64,000 bases of DNA, from contig NC_092678.1 in NCBI RefSeq assembly GCF_964355755.1, forward strand, positions 8,282,922 through 8,346,921, given 5' to 3'. The stretch is from Antedon mediterranea. Lineage: Eukaryota; Echinodermata; Crinoidea; Comatulida; Antedonidae. Numbering within the stretch: the stretch's first letter is position 1; every line of letters begins with the position of its first letter. A program made the translations under genes and the position numbers. Shown piece after piece: positions 18,847 to 28,793 of this stretch. The notes below the pieces were generated by a model. The model had not been told where the DNA came from, searched no databases, and saw only the letters and a program-made list of their open reading frames with translations.

Positions 18847-21816
18847 ATGGCAAAGTTAGTACCTGTACCAGTTTTACTTGTTTTTATACAATTCATTTTG
18901 AGTGACGTGAAAGGTCATGAAATCCAGTTACACCACAGCCATAGAAGAAACAATGTCAATGGACAATCAGAAGAAGAATCTCGAAATAAACGTGATTCAG
19001 AAATAGTAAAACATACACTACATTCAACCGAGAGTATAAACGGGAATTGTTTGATACCGATAGATGCAAAAGATCTATTGGAAGACTTAACAGCTGGCTA
19101 CACCTTCATACATGTCTTTCTGTCCTTCCCCGCAGACGATAAGAACATTTTAGTGAATGACTCTGAATCAGTTGTTGTCAACCCAGCGCATTGGGTGTGG
19201 ATTGTAGGAACAGAAGGTGTTCATTTGGCAAGACTTCCTTTTGACTTCATCTTTCTATCTCTTGGAACCCTGAAACCTGGTGTAAGCAAAATCACAATTG
19301 AAACTAGCCAAACGCCTTGTTTTCTACAGGCCAATGATAACGAGCGACTGGATATAATCGCAAATTCTATTCTAAAAAGCGTGAACACCACCAACGAACC
19401 AATAAACTCAGTTTGTATTGAAATGATAAAATCGCGAGAAACACTTCAAATTCCTTGGTACTATATTCATTATGTTAGTTCATATCTGATATTCCAAATC
19501 GATACATACTATGAATGTTTTAACAGTTCTGCAACGACCTTTGACATTGACCATGAAGATGTCAGCGTTCAACTAACAGTTGTGTTTGTTTTAAGTTTTA
19601 TACTAAGTTTGTTTTTTCCACTTTTTATCGGTTTTTTCCATAGAAAAATGCCCGTTGTATTTAAATCACCAATTTCGTGTTCACACGTAATGGACGCTTC
19701 GTTATCCAGGAATTTTACATCGAAGGATGGCCCAGTTTCTCCACAAATAGTGGTTGATCATTTTAATCCTGGTAGCGCTGATGACATATCTATAGAAACC
19801 AACAAGTTTCTTAATCTTGAAACTGATTTATCTTTAGGAATAAAACATTTTCTTTTATTTTTTGGTAATCGTTACAACTTGATCTTCATAGCCAGGTGGG
19901 TTATTTACATTGTACTTTTCATTGCGTTGCCTTACATCCCCATTATCTTTGTTAGTTCGACAGAAGAACTTGACTTCAGCAAAAGGCGTGAAAAATCATT
20001 TATCAACGGCATTTTAAATGCAAACTTCAACACGTTTTCTCATATTTTTTTTAATCTATCGATCTTCTTAATGTTTATTATTGTTCTGTATTTTAAGTCA
20101 ATATATTCTAATAAATTTCATCTTGCTTTAAATGAGAAAGAAAATGAAAGAAGAAGATTGCTGTGGTGGCGAGATTTACCACATAGTTTGAAGATCCCTA
20201 ACGATCAGTACCAAGGAACCCAGAAGTTCCTCTTCCTAATGGTCACCCGAATGAAGATGGGAGCAAGCATTCAAGTTTGGAAATATGGATTTGATATCTA
20301 TAAAGACTTCATCAATCGGCATTTCAACAACAGATCTATTTTAAAGAAAATAATGTTTATTCTTTTATTTTTACCATTTTTCGCCTTGTTCTTGATTTCA
20401 ATTCTGGTTACATCAATTCCCACACTTTATTGCTTTACTCGAGTGATTCTGTTTAGTCTGTCTTTTCGAAGTGTACTCAACGACGTCGGCGATCCATCTG
20501 GTAATTTTACTCAAGACGTCAGGAGACGACTAAGCGCAACAATTGAAAGATATTTTGAAGAAGACACCACTGATGCTGATGATACTAATAAGAAAATGCT
20601 TGCTTCAGAACCTGGATATGATGCATGTTCAGTAAATGGAGAAACGGTTCTGCAAAGTTTACCTAATGATGAACTAAAGTCCATAGTAAATGATAAATCA
20701 GATGTGCTAGTCACTAATATTGATCCTATTACTGGAGAGAATGATGTTAAGCAATACACACAGATGCTAGATGATATTCAACTGACTTCAGTGGATACCG
20801 TTAGTGATGCCAGAGAAGAGGAAGATGGCAATGCTATAATTCCACCAGCAGTTAATGCAACTATAAAGCATGATGTCAACCGTTCTCTTTTATCTGTACT
20901 CTTCGTTTTTATCTATGCTATCTGGGTGGTTAGTTTTATCTTTGGTTGGTGGGGGATCATATCAAAGGTCTTCTTTATTTTTTTCTACTTGACCGAGATC
21001 GTCTGGTACACGTTTCTAGGAATAACATGGAATTCACATCAAGTTGCGCCATATGTCCTTTTCGTTTTGCTGTTTCTTGCGTACTCTGTTCCTGTAATAA
21101 CGGGCTATTACGACGATTATTGTCAATTGTTGACTAAAATTATTGTCATTATGAAACATATTTTGAAAGAAAAAAAGAAGGAAGAACGATCCTACAAAGA
21201 TAAAATGAACAGTGACCAATATTCTAACAATATGAAGCATGAGTCATCTAAAAAGAAAAACAATAGTGAAGGCGATCACGAATTACTAACCGCTCAGGAT
21301 GGTGAAGCTAGGCCTACTCTTGCGAAGAAGCGTTATGGACATGCCTACATCACTGCCGTCAATATGCCTTACAATATGGCAATTGACCGAGGACTGTTTG
21401 AGTTTATAGTTGATAAATACCAACCTACGGGTCCTAACAAAATCGCACGTTTAGTTCGCATACTATCGTTTGCGATCCTTCTGTACTGTGGCATAGAGGC
21501 TCTACTTGGACTTAATGAGTTTAGTAATGTCTCTGACGAGATAAAATTATTTGCATCTATATTAATAGCTGGTATCCTTCCAACACTGGCTAGAATCGTC
21601 CAGAACCAAGGACAGAAAACAAGGGAACAAAGCATACGCGTGATGGAGATTAGAAGAGATATTGAGGTGTACTTCCTTACTGGTCAACCGTATAGAGACG
21701 TCGGTTGTAAGTGGCCGTCTGGCGTTAATAATGAAGACCAGACGGCAAATGTGGATACAAAATTTGATTTTGAAGGATCACTAGAAAATGATATATATCG
21801 TTTGTCTGTTTATTAA
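18847..21816 (+). CDS. Polytopic membrane protein with signal peptide, unknown family (990 aa)
   Basis: A single coding exon. The ATG at 18847 is chosen because it sits two bases after a strong acceptor (TTTTTATTTTTTCAG), implying a non-coding first exon, and because it starts a clean signal peptide (residues 1-22). Residues 23-241 form an extracellular region with several cysteines and NxS/T sites. Predicted membrane helices lie at about 242-263, 345-369, 398-418, 501-526, 680-702, 704-726, 734-754, 867-889 and 898-918. A charged acidic loop (about 550-675) and a lysine-rich loop (about 771-830) are probably cytoplasmic. The C-terminus is hydrophilic. An AATAAA lies at 21904. TAGGCCTA occurs inside the coding sequence near 21309. 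I recognise no family; a channel, transporter or receptor role is possible but unsupported. Confidence 0.85.
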   Translation: MAKLVPVPVLLVFIQFILSDVKGHEIQLHHSHRRNNVNGQSEEESRNKRDSEIVKHTLHSTESINGNCLIPIDAKDLLEDLTAGYTFIHVFLSFPADDKNILVNDSESVVVNPAHWVWIVGTEGVHLARLPFDFIFLSLGTLKPGVSKITIETSQTPCFLQANDNERLDIIANSILKSVNTTNEPINSVCIEMIKSRETLQIPWYYIHYVSSYLIFQIDTYYECFNSSATTFDIDHEDVSVQLTVVFVLSFILSLFFPLFIGFFHRKMPVVFKSPISCSHVMDASLSRNFTSKDGPVSPQIVVDHFNPGSADDISIETNKFLNLETDLSLGIKHFLLFFGNRYNLIFIARWVIYIVLFIALPYIPIIFVSSTEELDFSKRREKSFINGILNANFNTFSHIFFNLSIFLMFIIVLYFKSIYSNKFHLALNEKENERRRLLWWRDLPHSLKIPNDQYQGTQKFLFLMVTRMKMGASIQVWKYGFDIYKDFINRHFNNRSILKKIMFILLFLPFFALFLISILVTSIPTLYCFTRVILFSLSFRSVLNDVGDPSGNFTQDVRRRLSATIERYFEEDTTDADDTNKKMLASEPGYDACSVNGETVLQSLPNDELKSIVNDKSDVLVTNIDPITGENDVKQYTQMLDDIQLTSVDTVSDAREEEDGNAIIPPAVNATIKHDVNRSLLSVLFVFIYAIWVVSFIFGWWGIISKVFFIFFYLTEIVWYTFLGITWNSHQVAPYVLFVLLFLAYSVPVITGYYDDYCQLLTKIIVIMKHILKEKKKEERSYKDKMNSDQYSNNMKHESSKKKNNSEGDHELLTAQDGEARPTLAKKRYGHAYITAVNMPYNMAIDRGLFEFIVDKYQPTGPNKIARLVRILSFAILLYCGIEALLGLNEFSNVSDEIKLFASILIAGILPTLARIVQNQGQKTREQSIRVMEIRRDIEVYFLTGQPYRDVGCKWPSGVNNEDQTANVDTKFDFEGSLENDIYRLSVY

Positions 21817-23692
21817 CGCATATAGTGAGATGTAGTTTCCTTGTGTATCTTCAGAATCTATATAAATTGTATTTGATACGGTAATAATAGTGGCATGACG
21901 AAGAATAAAATATCCAAGTTATTTTTACTTCAGCGTCGTTGGTTTCGTTTAACGATAATCTGTACAATAAGCGTAATAGACACTTACAAAATAAGCGACA
22001 TCAATTCTTTTTTTCTTTTTTTTTTACGCCAGCGCTCAGGTACAGAAGATAAAGCGGTTATTTTTTAAAGCTCTGTCTACACTATCAAACTTTATGTGAT
22101 CGACAAAAACATTATTATGTGCGCATATATGGACACAATGACCTCATATCACTACCATATTTGGGCACATCACACTTTTTTTCGAACTAGTTTGATAGAG
22201 ACTAGGTTTTACATGGGTTTGTTTCTCTGCTGCCAAGGAAATTAAGAGAAATAATCACAAACATTGCAATGAGATTATTTAACTAATTTAAAGAAATTTA
22301 TATTTTGTATTGTCAATTCCTATATGAGTAATGTATAATCAGGTCTGTATAATTAAATAAACATGGTAATTACTATAATGGTTTTGTAAGTAGGTATTGT
22401 TTATATTAATTTATATGAGCAAGAATGTATAAAGTCTGAATTAATGTCTAAAAGTGATACAAATATTTACCGTTCCTCTTTTACCACACTGGGGGTAAGA
22501 GTTTACGCTTGAGATGCCAAGGGTTAACTCTCCTCTGCCCACGTGACTTATAGTCTATAGATAAAATTAGTTCTTGTTACCGAATAGCACGACCGCTTGA
22601 AGTAGGTATGCTTAAATAGTATGGATATATTACTTTCATTATTTCAGACGGCCCTAATCTTTGGCCATGTTTCTGCAGCTAAAACAAAATTATCTGTTAA
22701 TGTTTTAATAACTAATGAATTAAATAAATTGCGCATGATCAGTACGAAACAACCAGGGGCCCAATCATAACGCGACAATTTTTCATTCAGGTCAAGGGTT
22801 AAAAAATGATCGCATTTGTTTGATAATTATCCGATTTGAATGAGATAATTATCGGTTAGTTTCTCTGGAGTGGAATTTGATTAAACCCCGTTTTCACAGG
22901 CAGTTTATCGGTTAATTATCGGTTAATTTTTATCGTTTAATTTTTGGTTTTTGAAACACGAGCTTTTATTTTAAACCACATAGTCTTCTTCTATACAACT
23001 TTATACTTGATGTATGTAGGCTATATATTATGGAAAATGAATGTATTAACTATTATTACATTAAAAAGCCTTACCTTGCATGATACAGGTACCACATGTG
23101 ATACACATGATATTCTGTTTTACGGAATTTCCTATGATACTAGGCAATATTGTATGATACAGCACTGAGAATGGGATATGTAAATGCACTGTGTGTGTGC
23201 GCGCTGTACTAAAGAGCAAACATAGGTGAAGAGAAGAAGCACGTTTTAAAATATAATAGGCCTATTTTGTAAATCAATGGCTTTTTACAATTTGTAATAT
23301 TATATGATCTTTGATCGCTATGCGTATTTTAAAATAACATACATTCCGTTTGTAATCATTTTGTAAGCTGCGTGTCTAAGGTAACGTATACAGTTCAGCA
23401 GTGTTTACTTAGTTGTTCTTCCAAAAGGAAACTGGTTTCTATATACATTCTGTAAAACTTGTTCTTAGAGTACTGTCACAATGGCAGTCTGTTTACCCTG
23501 CAAAATATTTGCCTGCAAACAATTTTTGTTTCGTCGTCGTCACTAAGGACTCGCCTTACTCGCTAAGCAACACGAATTCAACACAATCCCTATAGGAATA
23601 TTAGAGAAACACTTGAAACACACGGCATTCTGAACTTGTCTTCCAAACGAAGCATATACGTTACAGTGATTAAGAACGACAAATTAGACAAA
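21817..23692. other. Intergenic, one MITE
   Basis: A small inverted-repeat element lies at 22069-22208: CTCTGTCTACACTATCAAAC at one end and the complement of CTAGTCTCTATCAAACT at the other, 140 bp, no coding. The rest has repeated TAATTATCGGTTA words near 22840-22940 and no gene. Confidence 0.6.
22069..22208. mobile_element. Short MITE-like element
   Basis: Terminal inverted repeats share ACTATCAAACT-type sequence, with one or two indels between the arms. Element length is about 140 bp. The target-site duplication is not clear. Confidence 0.6.
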
Positions 23693-24732
23693 ATGCCAAC
23701 CGAAATTCCGGATGAAGTTGATATGGTGAATCGAGATCCTACGGATTTAAATTCACATGTTAAGGTAACGTTATCAAATTCATTTATACAGATTTAACAG
23801 AAAAAAAATTACATATATACCTAGATATTTTTAAAAATTAGGATCAATGTTGATGGTTTTCCTGCTTTTCTGGAGAGTGGATCTGTACGTCCGTTATGGC
23901 CAACTCAGACACCATCGTACGACACGGTCCAACGACGGGAGAAAGTTAAATGTTTAAAGTTCTCTCGACGATCTAAAAACTACGCCCGACGTTATTATCT
24001 CAATACGACTCGTCTCGTGCGTGGGGATTCAACTCGGACAGCACCGAAGAGTCAAGATGTTTCGTCTGGCCTCATCGTATGATGCTGTCTGAGTTGGCCT
24101 TTAGGGTAGGCCCTACTGATATTTGAAATTTGCTGTATAAGATCAAACCAATCAAATGTATCGAATTGTTGGTTTTATTTAAAAAAAAATCGAATATTGA
24201 TATAAGTCGCATGAAAATTATGATTCATTGCAGATTCATGTTTGAATTTACAAAATTATTTATACTATGTTCATTTATTCATGAATGAGTAAACTATTAA
24301 TGTGTTAGGTAAGGGGTCTTTTTCGATAGTCTGATTATATAACTTGCAAATTGATTATTTGACACTCACTTAATTTGTATTATTTTGTTAAAGGTAGCTT
24401 TTGACGAAGTTCTCGGAGAGCCAGATGGTTCCCACAGTATCGATGGTGTCTGGAAATGCGCTTTCAAATGCTTCGAAGGATCCAAAAGCCTTTGCTATCG
24501 GATCTTGACGATACTTTGCGCCGTGCCACTATCGTTCTGCTGGGGTTGTGAGTTTGCCGCTCTTTCATTCTACCACGTCTGGTGTATAACCCCGTGCCTC
24601 AAGGCCTACATCATCAATGTCAATTCCTGCAAGTTTATATATCGAGCTTGTTGTTCGGCTTGTTGTGATCCATGCTTCGAATCAATCGGCCGATGTTTGT
24701 CGGACATTCGTGTTACGTATAACAATGCATAA
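23693..24732 (+). CDS. CAV: Caveolin A (two exons: 23693-23764, 24394-24732)
   Basis: Caveolins are hairpin-inserted membrane proteins that oligomerise and shape caveolae at the plasma membrane. Exon 1 encodes 24 residues ending NRDPTDLNSHVK, matching the conserved caveolin N-terminal NRDP motif. The donor is AAG|GTAACG in phase 0. Exon 2 begins after TTTTGTTAAAG with VAFDEVLGEP, the position of the family signature FEDVIAEP, here changed at several sites. The scaffolding-domain equivalent is DGVWKCAFKCFEGSKSLCYR. A long hydrophobic intramembrane hairpin follows (LTILCAVPLSFCWGC to HVWCITP), then a cysteine-rich tail CDPCFESIGRCLSDIRV. The predicted protein is 136 residues, slightly shorter than vertebrate caveolins. 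Cysteine is unusually frequent. The intron holds a 202 bp MITE, and a large minisatellite starts just after the stop codon. Confidence 0.93.
23898..24099. mobile_element. MITE in caveolin A intron
   Basis: Terminal inverted repeats of about 25 bp: GGCCAACTCAGACACCATCG at the left and the complement of GGCCAACTCAGACAGCATCA at the right. No coding. The target duplication is unclear. Confidence 0.8.
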
Positions 24733-24737
24733 TCCAC

Positions 24738-25718
24738 TCCAACCAAGATTTCAGTCGTGTTACCTTTACCAATGGATAGTCGTTTAATACCAATCCAACA
24801 GCCAAGATTTCAGTCGTGTTACGTATAGGCCTACCACATGCTTAGTCTAGTCGTTTAATACCAATCCAACAACCAAGATTTTAGTTGTGTTACCGAAAAG
24901 TGTTTCGTTTAATACCAATCCAACAGCCCAGATTTCAGTCGTGTTATGTATACCAATGGATAGTCGTTTCATACCAATCCAACAACCAAGATTCCAGTCG
25001 TGTTACGTATAGGCATACTACATGCTTAGTCTAGTCGTTTAATACCAATCCAACAACCAAGATTTCAGTCGTGTTACCTAATACCAGTGTTTCGATTAGT
25101 ACCAATCCAACAACCAATATTTCAGTCGTGTTATGTATACCAATGGATAGTCGTTTAATACCAATCCAACAGCCAAGATTTCAGTCGTGTTACGTATAGG
25201 CCTACCACATGCTTAGTCTAGTCGTTTAATACCAATCCAACAACCAAGATTTTAGTTGTGTTACCGAAAAGTGTTTCGTTTAATACCAATCCAACAGCCC
25301 AGATTTCAGTCGTGTTACGTATAGGCATACCACATGCTTAGTCTAGTCGTTTAATACCAATCCAACAGCCCAGATTTCAGTCGTGTTATGTATACCAATG
25401 GATAGTCGTTTCATACCAATCCAACAACCAAGATTTCAGTCGTGTTACGTATAGGCCTACCACATGCTTAGTCTAGTCGTTTAATACCAATCCAACAACC
25501 ACGATTTTAGTTGTGTTATGTATACCAATGGATAGTCGTTAGATACCAATCCAACAATCAATATTTCAGTCATGTTACGTATTAGGACTACCACATATTA
25601 GTCTAGTTGTTTAGTACCAATCCAACAACCAAGATTCCAGTCGTGTTACCGAAAAGTGTTTCGTTTAATACCAATCCAGCCAAGATTTCAGTCGTGTTAC
25701 GTATACCAATTCATAGCT
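24738..25718 (+). repeat. Higher-order minisatellite 3' of caveolin A
   Basis: About 16 tandem units share the core TTTAATACCAATCCAACA plus CAAGATTTCAGTCGTGTTA. They alternate between three suffixes: one with AGGCCTACCACATGCTTAG (about 71 bp unit), one with ACCAATGGATAG (about 58 bp) and one with CCGAAAAGTGTTT (about 55 bp). Stretches 371 bp apart (24780 and 25151) are essentially identical, showing recent block duplication. The array begins six bases after the caveolin stop codon, so it probably lies in the 3' UTR or its immediate flank. Confidence 0.92.
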
Positions 25719-27053
25719 GGTAACATCAACAACTATTCTTCCGAGGACATACCTGTACTGAACATTGAAATAAACATATTTACAACTTCCTTATTTTCTA
25801 AAGACATTAGTTTTCTGACCTGTGCTGATAACAACAGACCCATCAGTTGTGTAACACCAAGGCCCTTGGTTTAGGAACCCCCAGTGGCCCTCCAATGCTG
25901 GAAACTACAGTAGCCAATGAGCCCTTATAGCCGTAACGCCACTGAGGCCATAGTATTTAAATTTTAAATAATTAATACTCTTCCCTTTATCCGCTCATAT
26001 AGGATAGTCAAACTAATATGAAATGAATGAATTAAATAATAATGTTCTAATAAAAATATTATTAAAATGAAAATTATAAGTAATGAAGTTAATTTAGGAA
26101 TATCATATCTGTAGTTGTACTTATTTACGTTACAATATTGTAAAAAGTTTTTAAATATTACTTGCGAAGTCAGAGTTTCGTATTCGAATACAGTACATGC
26201 TTCCAGCTCAGGGTTCGATATTTTGTCATTAATATTATGATGAGTAATGTTGTTATTATTTACCTTTGATTGTATCGTGTGTTTTACAAGCATACTACAA
26301 TGACGATGTGTGTGACTACCGGTATTTTACGAAATTCAATTTTGTTCATTATTTTATTCATTGACAATTTATGTACTGTGAATTTGTTTTAATTTTTACA
26401 TAATGCAGTTCTACTAAATTTAAAGTAAGTCTATATGGAACAATTTGATTTTAGTATTTTCTTCTTACGTAAATTAAATGATATTTTTCCGAGAAAATCA
26501 GCTTGTAAATTGTATTGTCTTTTTATGTTTAGTATTCAAGTCGGTGTTTGGAAAATCATTCTGTTGTGACGCGAAAAGCATCACCGCTGCTGATAAGAAA
26601 AGTTGCTTGGTACAATATTTCTGCGTTTTTGTGAATTTTTATTTCGAGATCATAAACCGTATAGTGTCATTTATCTAAAACAATTAATTAGCTATACAAA
26701 AAACATCGTCGGACACATGCATGTCATAGTTATTTTTAAATTTGTTGCAACTGTTGTAAAAAGTAAAACCTGAATGATGTGATGTCCCTCTGTTGACCGT
26801 CCATTTATTGTTCAAATTTAGTTGTTGTAGATTTGGCTATGGAAAAGATAGAGCCTCAATATGTTACCGAAACAATAGTTTATCAATATTTTGTGTTCTT
26901 GGACTTAACATAATTTACAGTGTTAATATTCTAGTGCAGTACCGTATGTTCTAAAATTATGAATCACAAAATGAAAAAGTGATATATCTGTAGTATTAGT
27001 TGGTATGCTTTGATCTTCTTTCGTGTACAACAGGTTGCAGTACGTGGCTTGGC
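25719..27053. other. Intergenic
   Basis: No recognisable gene. Short open frames (for example 26478-26678 +, 25964-26293 -) have no domain. This interval is the 3' flank of the profilin gene. Confidence 0.6.
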
Positions 27054-27533
27054 CTACATGTCCAATGATGCAAGATATTCAGCAATAACTGCCACACCTT
27101 TATTTGTGTGTCCTTGGCTTCCTCCCTTTTTTGTATGGGCGATAACTATGGCAGTTTTTGAAGACTGCATCGTAATTGCTCCATTATCCTTCTTTTTACC
27201 CAAAACAAGTACTGTGCCGTCTTTTTTCTCTTCGCTCCTCAAAAATTGGTATTTAACCCCCTCAGCTTGTATACCACTTGCCTGAAACGTTGAGAAATCC
27301 TTAGTTCTAAAAGGCACCGCTATGTCCGCACCCTCACCAGCTTCTAGTATAAGAGCGTTCGAATGGTCCGCTGTTGTCCAAGATTCGCCATCATCTAAGC
27401 CAATTATACAGGCTTTGTCTACTTGACCAGCAGTGTGACCGATCACATTATTAATGTATGAATCCCAACTGCCCGTGTACACCGGGCTTATAAGTGAAAA
27501 ACAAATCAAGACAACCAAACTAATGAAACCCAT
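27054..27533 (-). CDS. PFN: Profilin with N-terminal signal peptide
   Basis: 159 residues, intronless. Residues 1-20 (MGFISLVVLICFSLISPVYT) are a textbook secretory signal peptide. From SWDSYINNVIG onward the protein reads as a full profilin of about 139 residues: the N-terminal W/Y aromatic motif, DKACIIGLDDGESWTTA, GIQAEGVKYQFLR, and the C-terminal helix KGVAVIAEYLASLDM. Profilins bind G-actin, poly-proline and phosphoinositides in the cytosol. A signal peptide would send this one to the secretory pathway, which is atypical. Where ordinary profilins have their start Met before SWDSY, this gene has TG. The absence of introns suggests a retrogene that acquired a leader, but no poly(A) remnant or target duplication is evident. 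It could also be a mis-read upstream extension, though the leader is unusually convincing. Confidence 0.9.
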   Translation of the reverse strand: MGFISLVVLICFSLISPVYTGSWDSYINNVIGHTAGQVDKACIIGLDDGESWTTADHSNALILEAGEGADIAVPFRTKDFSTFQASGIQAEGVKYQFLRSEEKKDGTVLVLGKKKDNGAITMQSSKTAIVIAHTKKGGSQGHTNKGVAVIAEYLASLDM

Positions 27534-28061
27534 TTTTCCTTCTTCCAGTTAAGAATTATGTGAGTTTTAGACTAACGCGCGCTTTAGAAGGACTGAACAT
27601 ATTTCCACAATTTGTATCCCTTTTGTTCTTATAACGATTACAGTTTAATTACAGCAATATTTATTGTATTATGATGATTAGTATTGTCATATAGACAAAA
27701 GTCGTGAGATCGCAAAGGTGTATTGATAATTAAAATTGACCTTAACTGGATGACCCCGGGTTTCCCTTTGTACCTTCTAATCCTCGTTGTCAGCAACGTA
27801 TTGTTTTCAGCATATTTATCATTTAATTTTTAATTTAATGCATATTAAAACAAACAAACAATTGTTGTAATTCAGAATCATTTAATTTTTAATTTAATTT
27901 AGCATATTGAACAAACAAACCGTTGTTGACATAACTCGATGTTTATTTTGTAAGTTTTTAATGGACCGATAATTTTAAAATGGCTCTCTTTTAAATTAAC
28001 CTTTCGAGTTTGCGACAACACATTTTAGAATTTGGCGTACATTGGGATGCCTATCACAACG
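27534..28061. other. Profilin 5' flank
   Basis: Contains a repeated TCATTTAATTTTTAATTTAAT phrase near 27820 and 27880. No gene and no clear core promoter motif. Confidence 0.5.
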
Positions 28062-28243
28062 TAGCCTGGGTTCCAGACGGAGTTTTGACTTAATATTAGT
28101 TAAAAGATAAATATTTTGGCACATATGGCGTTTCATACGTATACTACTTGAGCTTGTAAACTTGTATTTCCAGACAAAAATCGAAACGTCGACTGGTGGA
28201 GTAACATAAAAAAGACAATAAATACAGACTTGGAGCAAGTCTA
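28062..28243 (-). mobile_element. MITE copy 3 (9 bp TSD)
   Basis: A 182 bp antisense copy with the 9-mer ATCACAACG at 28053-28061 and 28244-28252. Ends are TAGCCTGGGTTCCAGACGG and AGACTTGGAGCAAGTCTA. A solo terminal hairpin of the same family lies just right, at 28285-28305. Confidence 0.92.
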
Positions 28244-28465
28244 ATCACAACGTAGCGACCGACCGATGTAGGCATGCTTATTTCTAGACTTGCTCCAAGT
28301 CTGTAGGTACTGTGTAGGCCTACATAAAAATAATTCAGGGTTTATAAAATTACGAATTAGACCGCGTGGTGGTGTCTAGACAAAAGTTTATATATAGCAA
28401 CTAATTAAATAGCGTGTTTATAAAATCTAAAAAATAGAAATTAATGAAGTTAGTAGTGCAGTAAT

Positions 28466-28566
28466 TTGAATTATATTTTCTTTATCAACAAAACCAGATT
28501 AAACAACATTCATTAAATCTGGTTTCAGTTTTCCAAGAGATTCCTAGGCCTCAGCAATTATTGATC
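28466..28566 (+). repeat. Dispersed repeat, copy at 41827-41912
   Basis: Shares TTATATTTTCTTTATCAACA and the block AAATCTGGTTTCAGTTTTCC through CCTAGGCCTCAGCAATTATT with the second copy. Family unknown. Confidence 0.8.
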
Positions 28567-28793
28567 AATTTATTTATTTATTTATTTATTTCGTTTTCTT
28601 TTAGTAGGGTAGCCCTCTCAGTAATAAAATAAAACTGCTCTTCCGAGGGGCCCTACGGCACATTTAAACAAAATTTGAAAACAACTTAAACTAAACTTAA
28701 ACTAAAACTTAAACTAAAACTAAACTTCAATGCATGTTCTCATTATTATTATAACTTTTATACCATATTTAAATATATTTCACTGGAACCATC

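Noticed and set aside
24738-25718. CRISPR-like regularly spaced repeat array
   Set aside because: Spacers are not unique: three suffix classes recur in order. Eukaryotic context, no cas genes; it is a higher-order minisatellite.
27010-27285. + strand open frame of 91 codons
   Set aside because: Antisense to the well-supported profilin gene.
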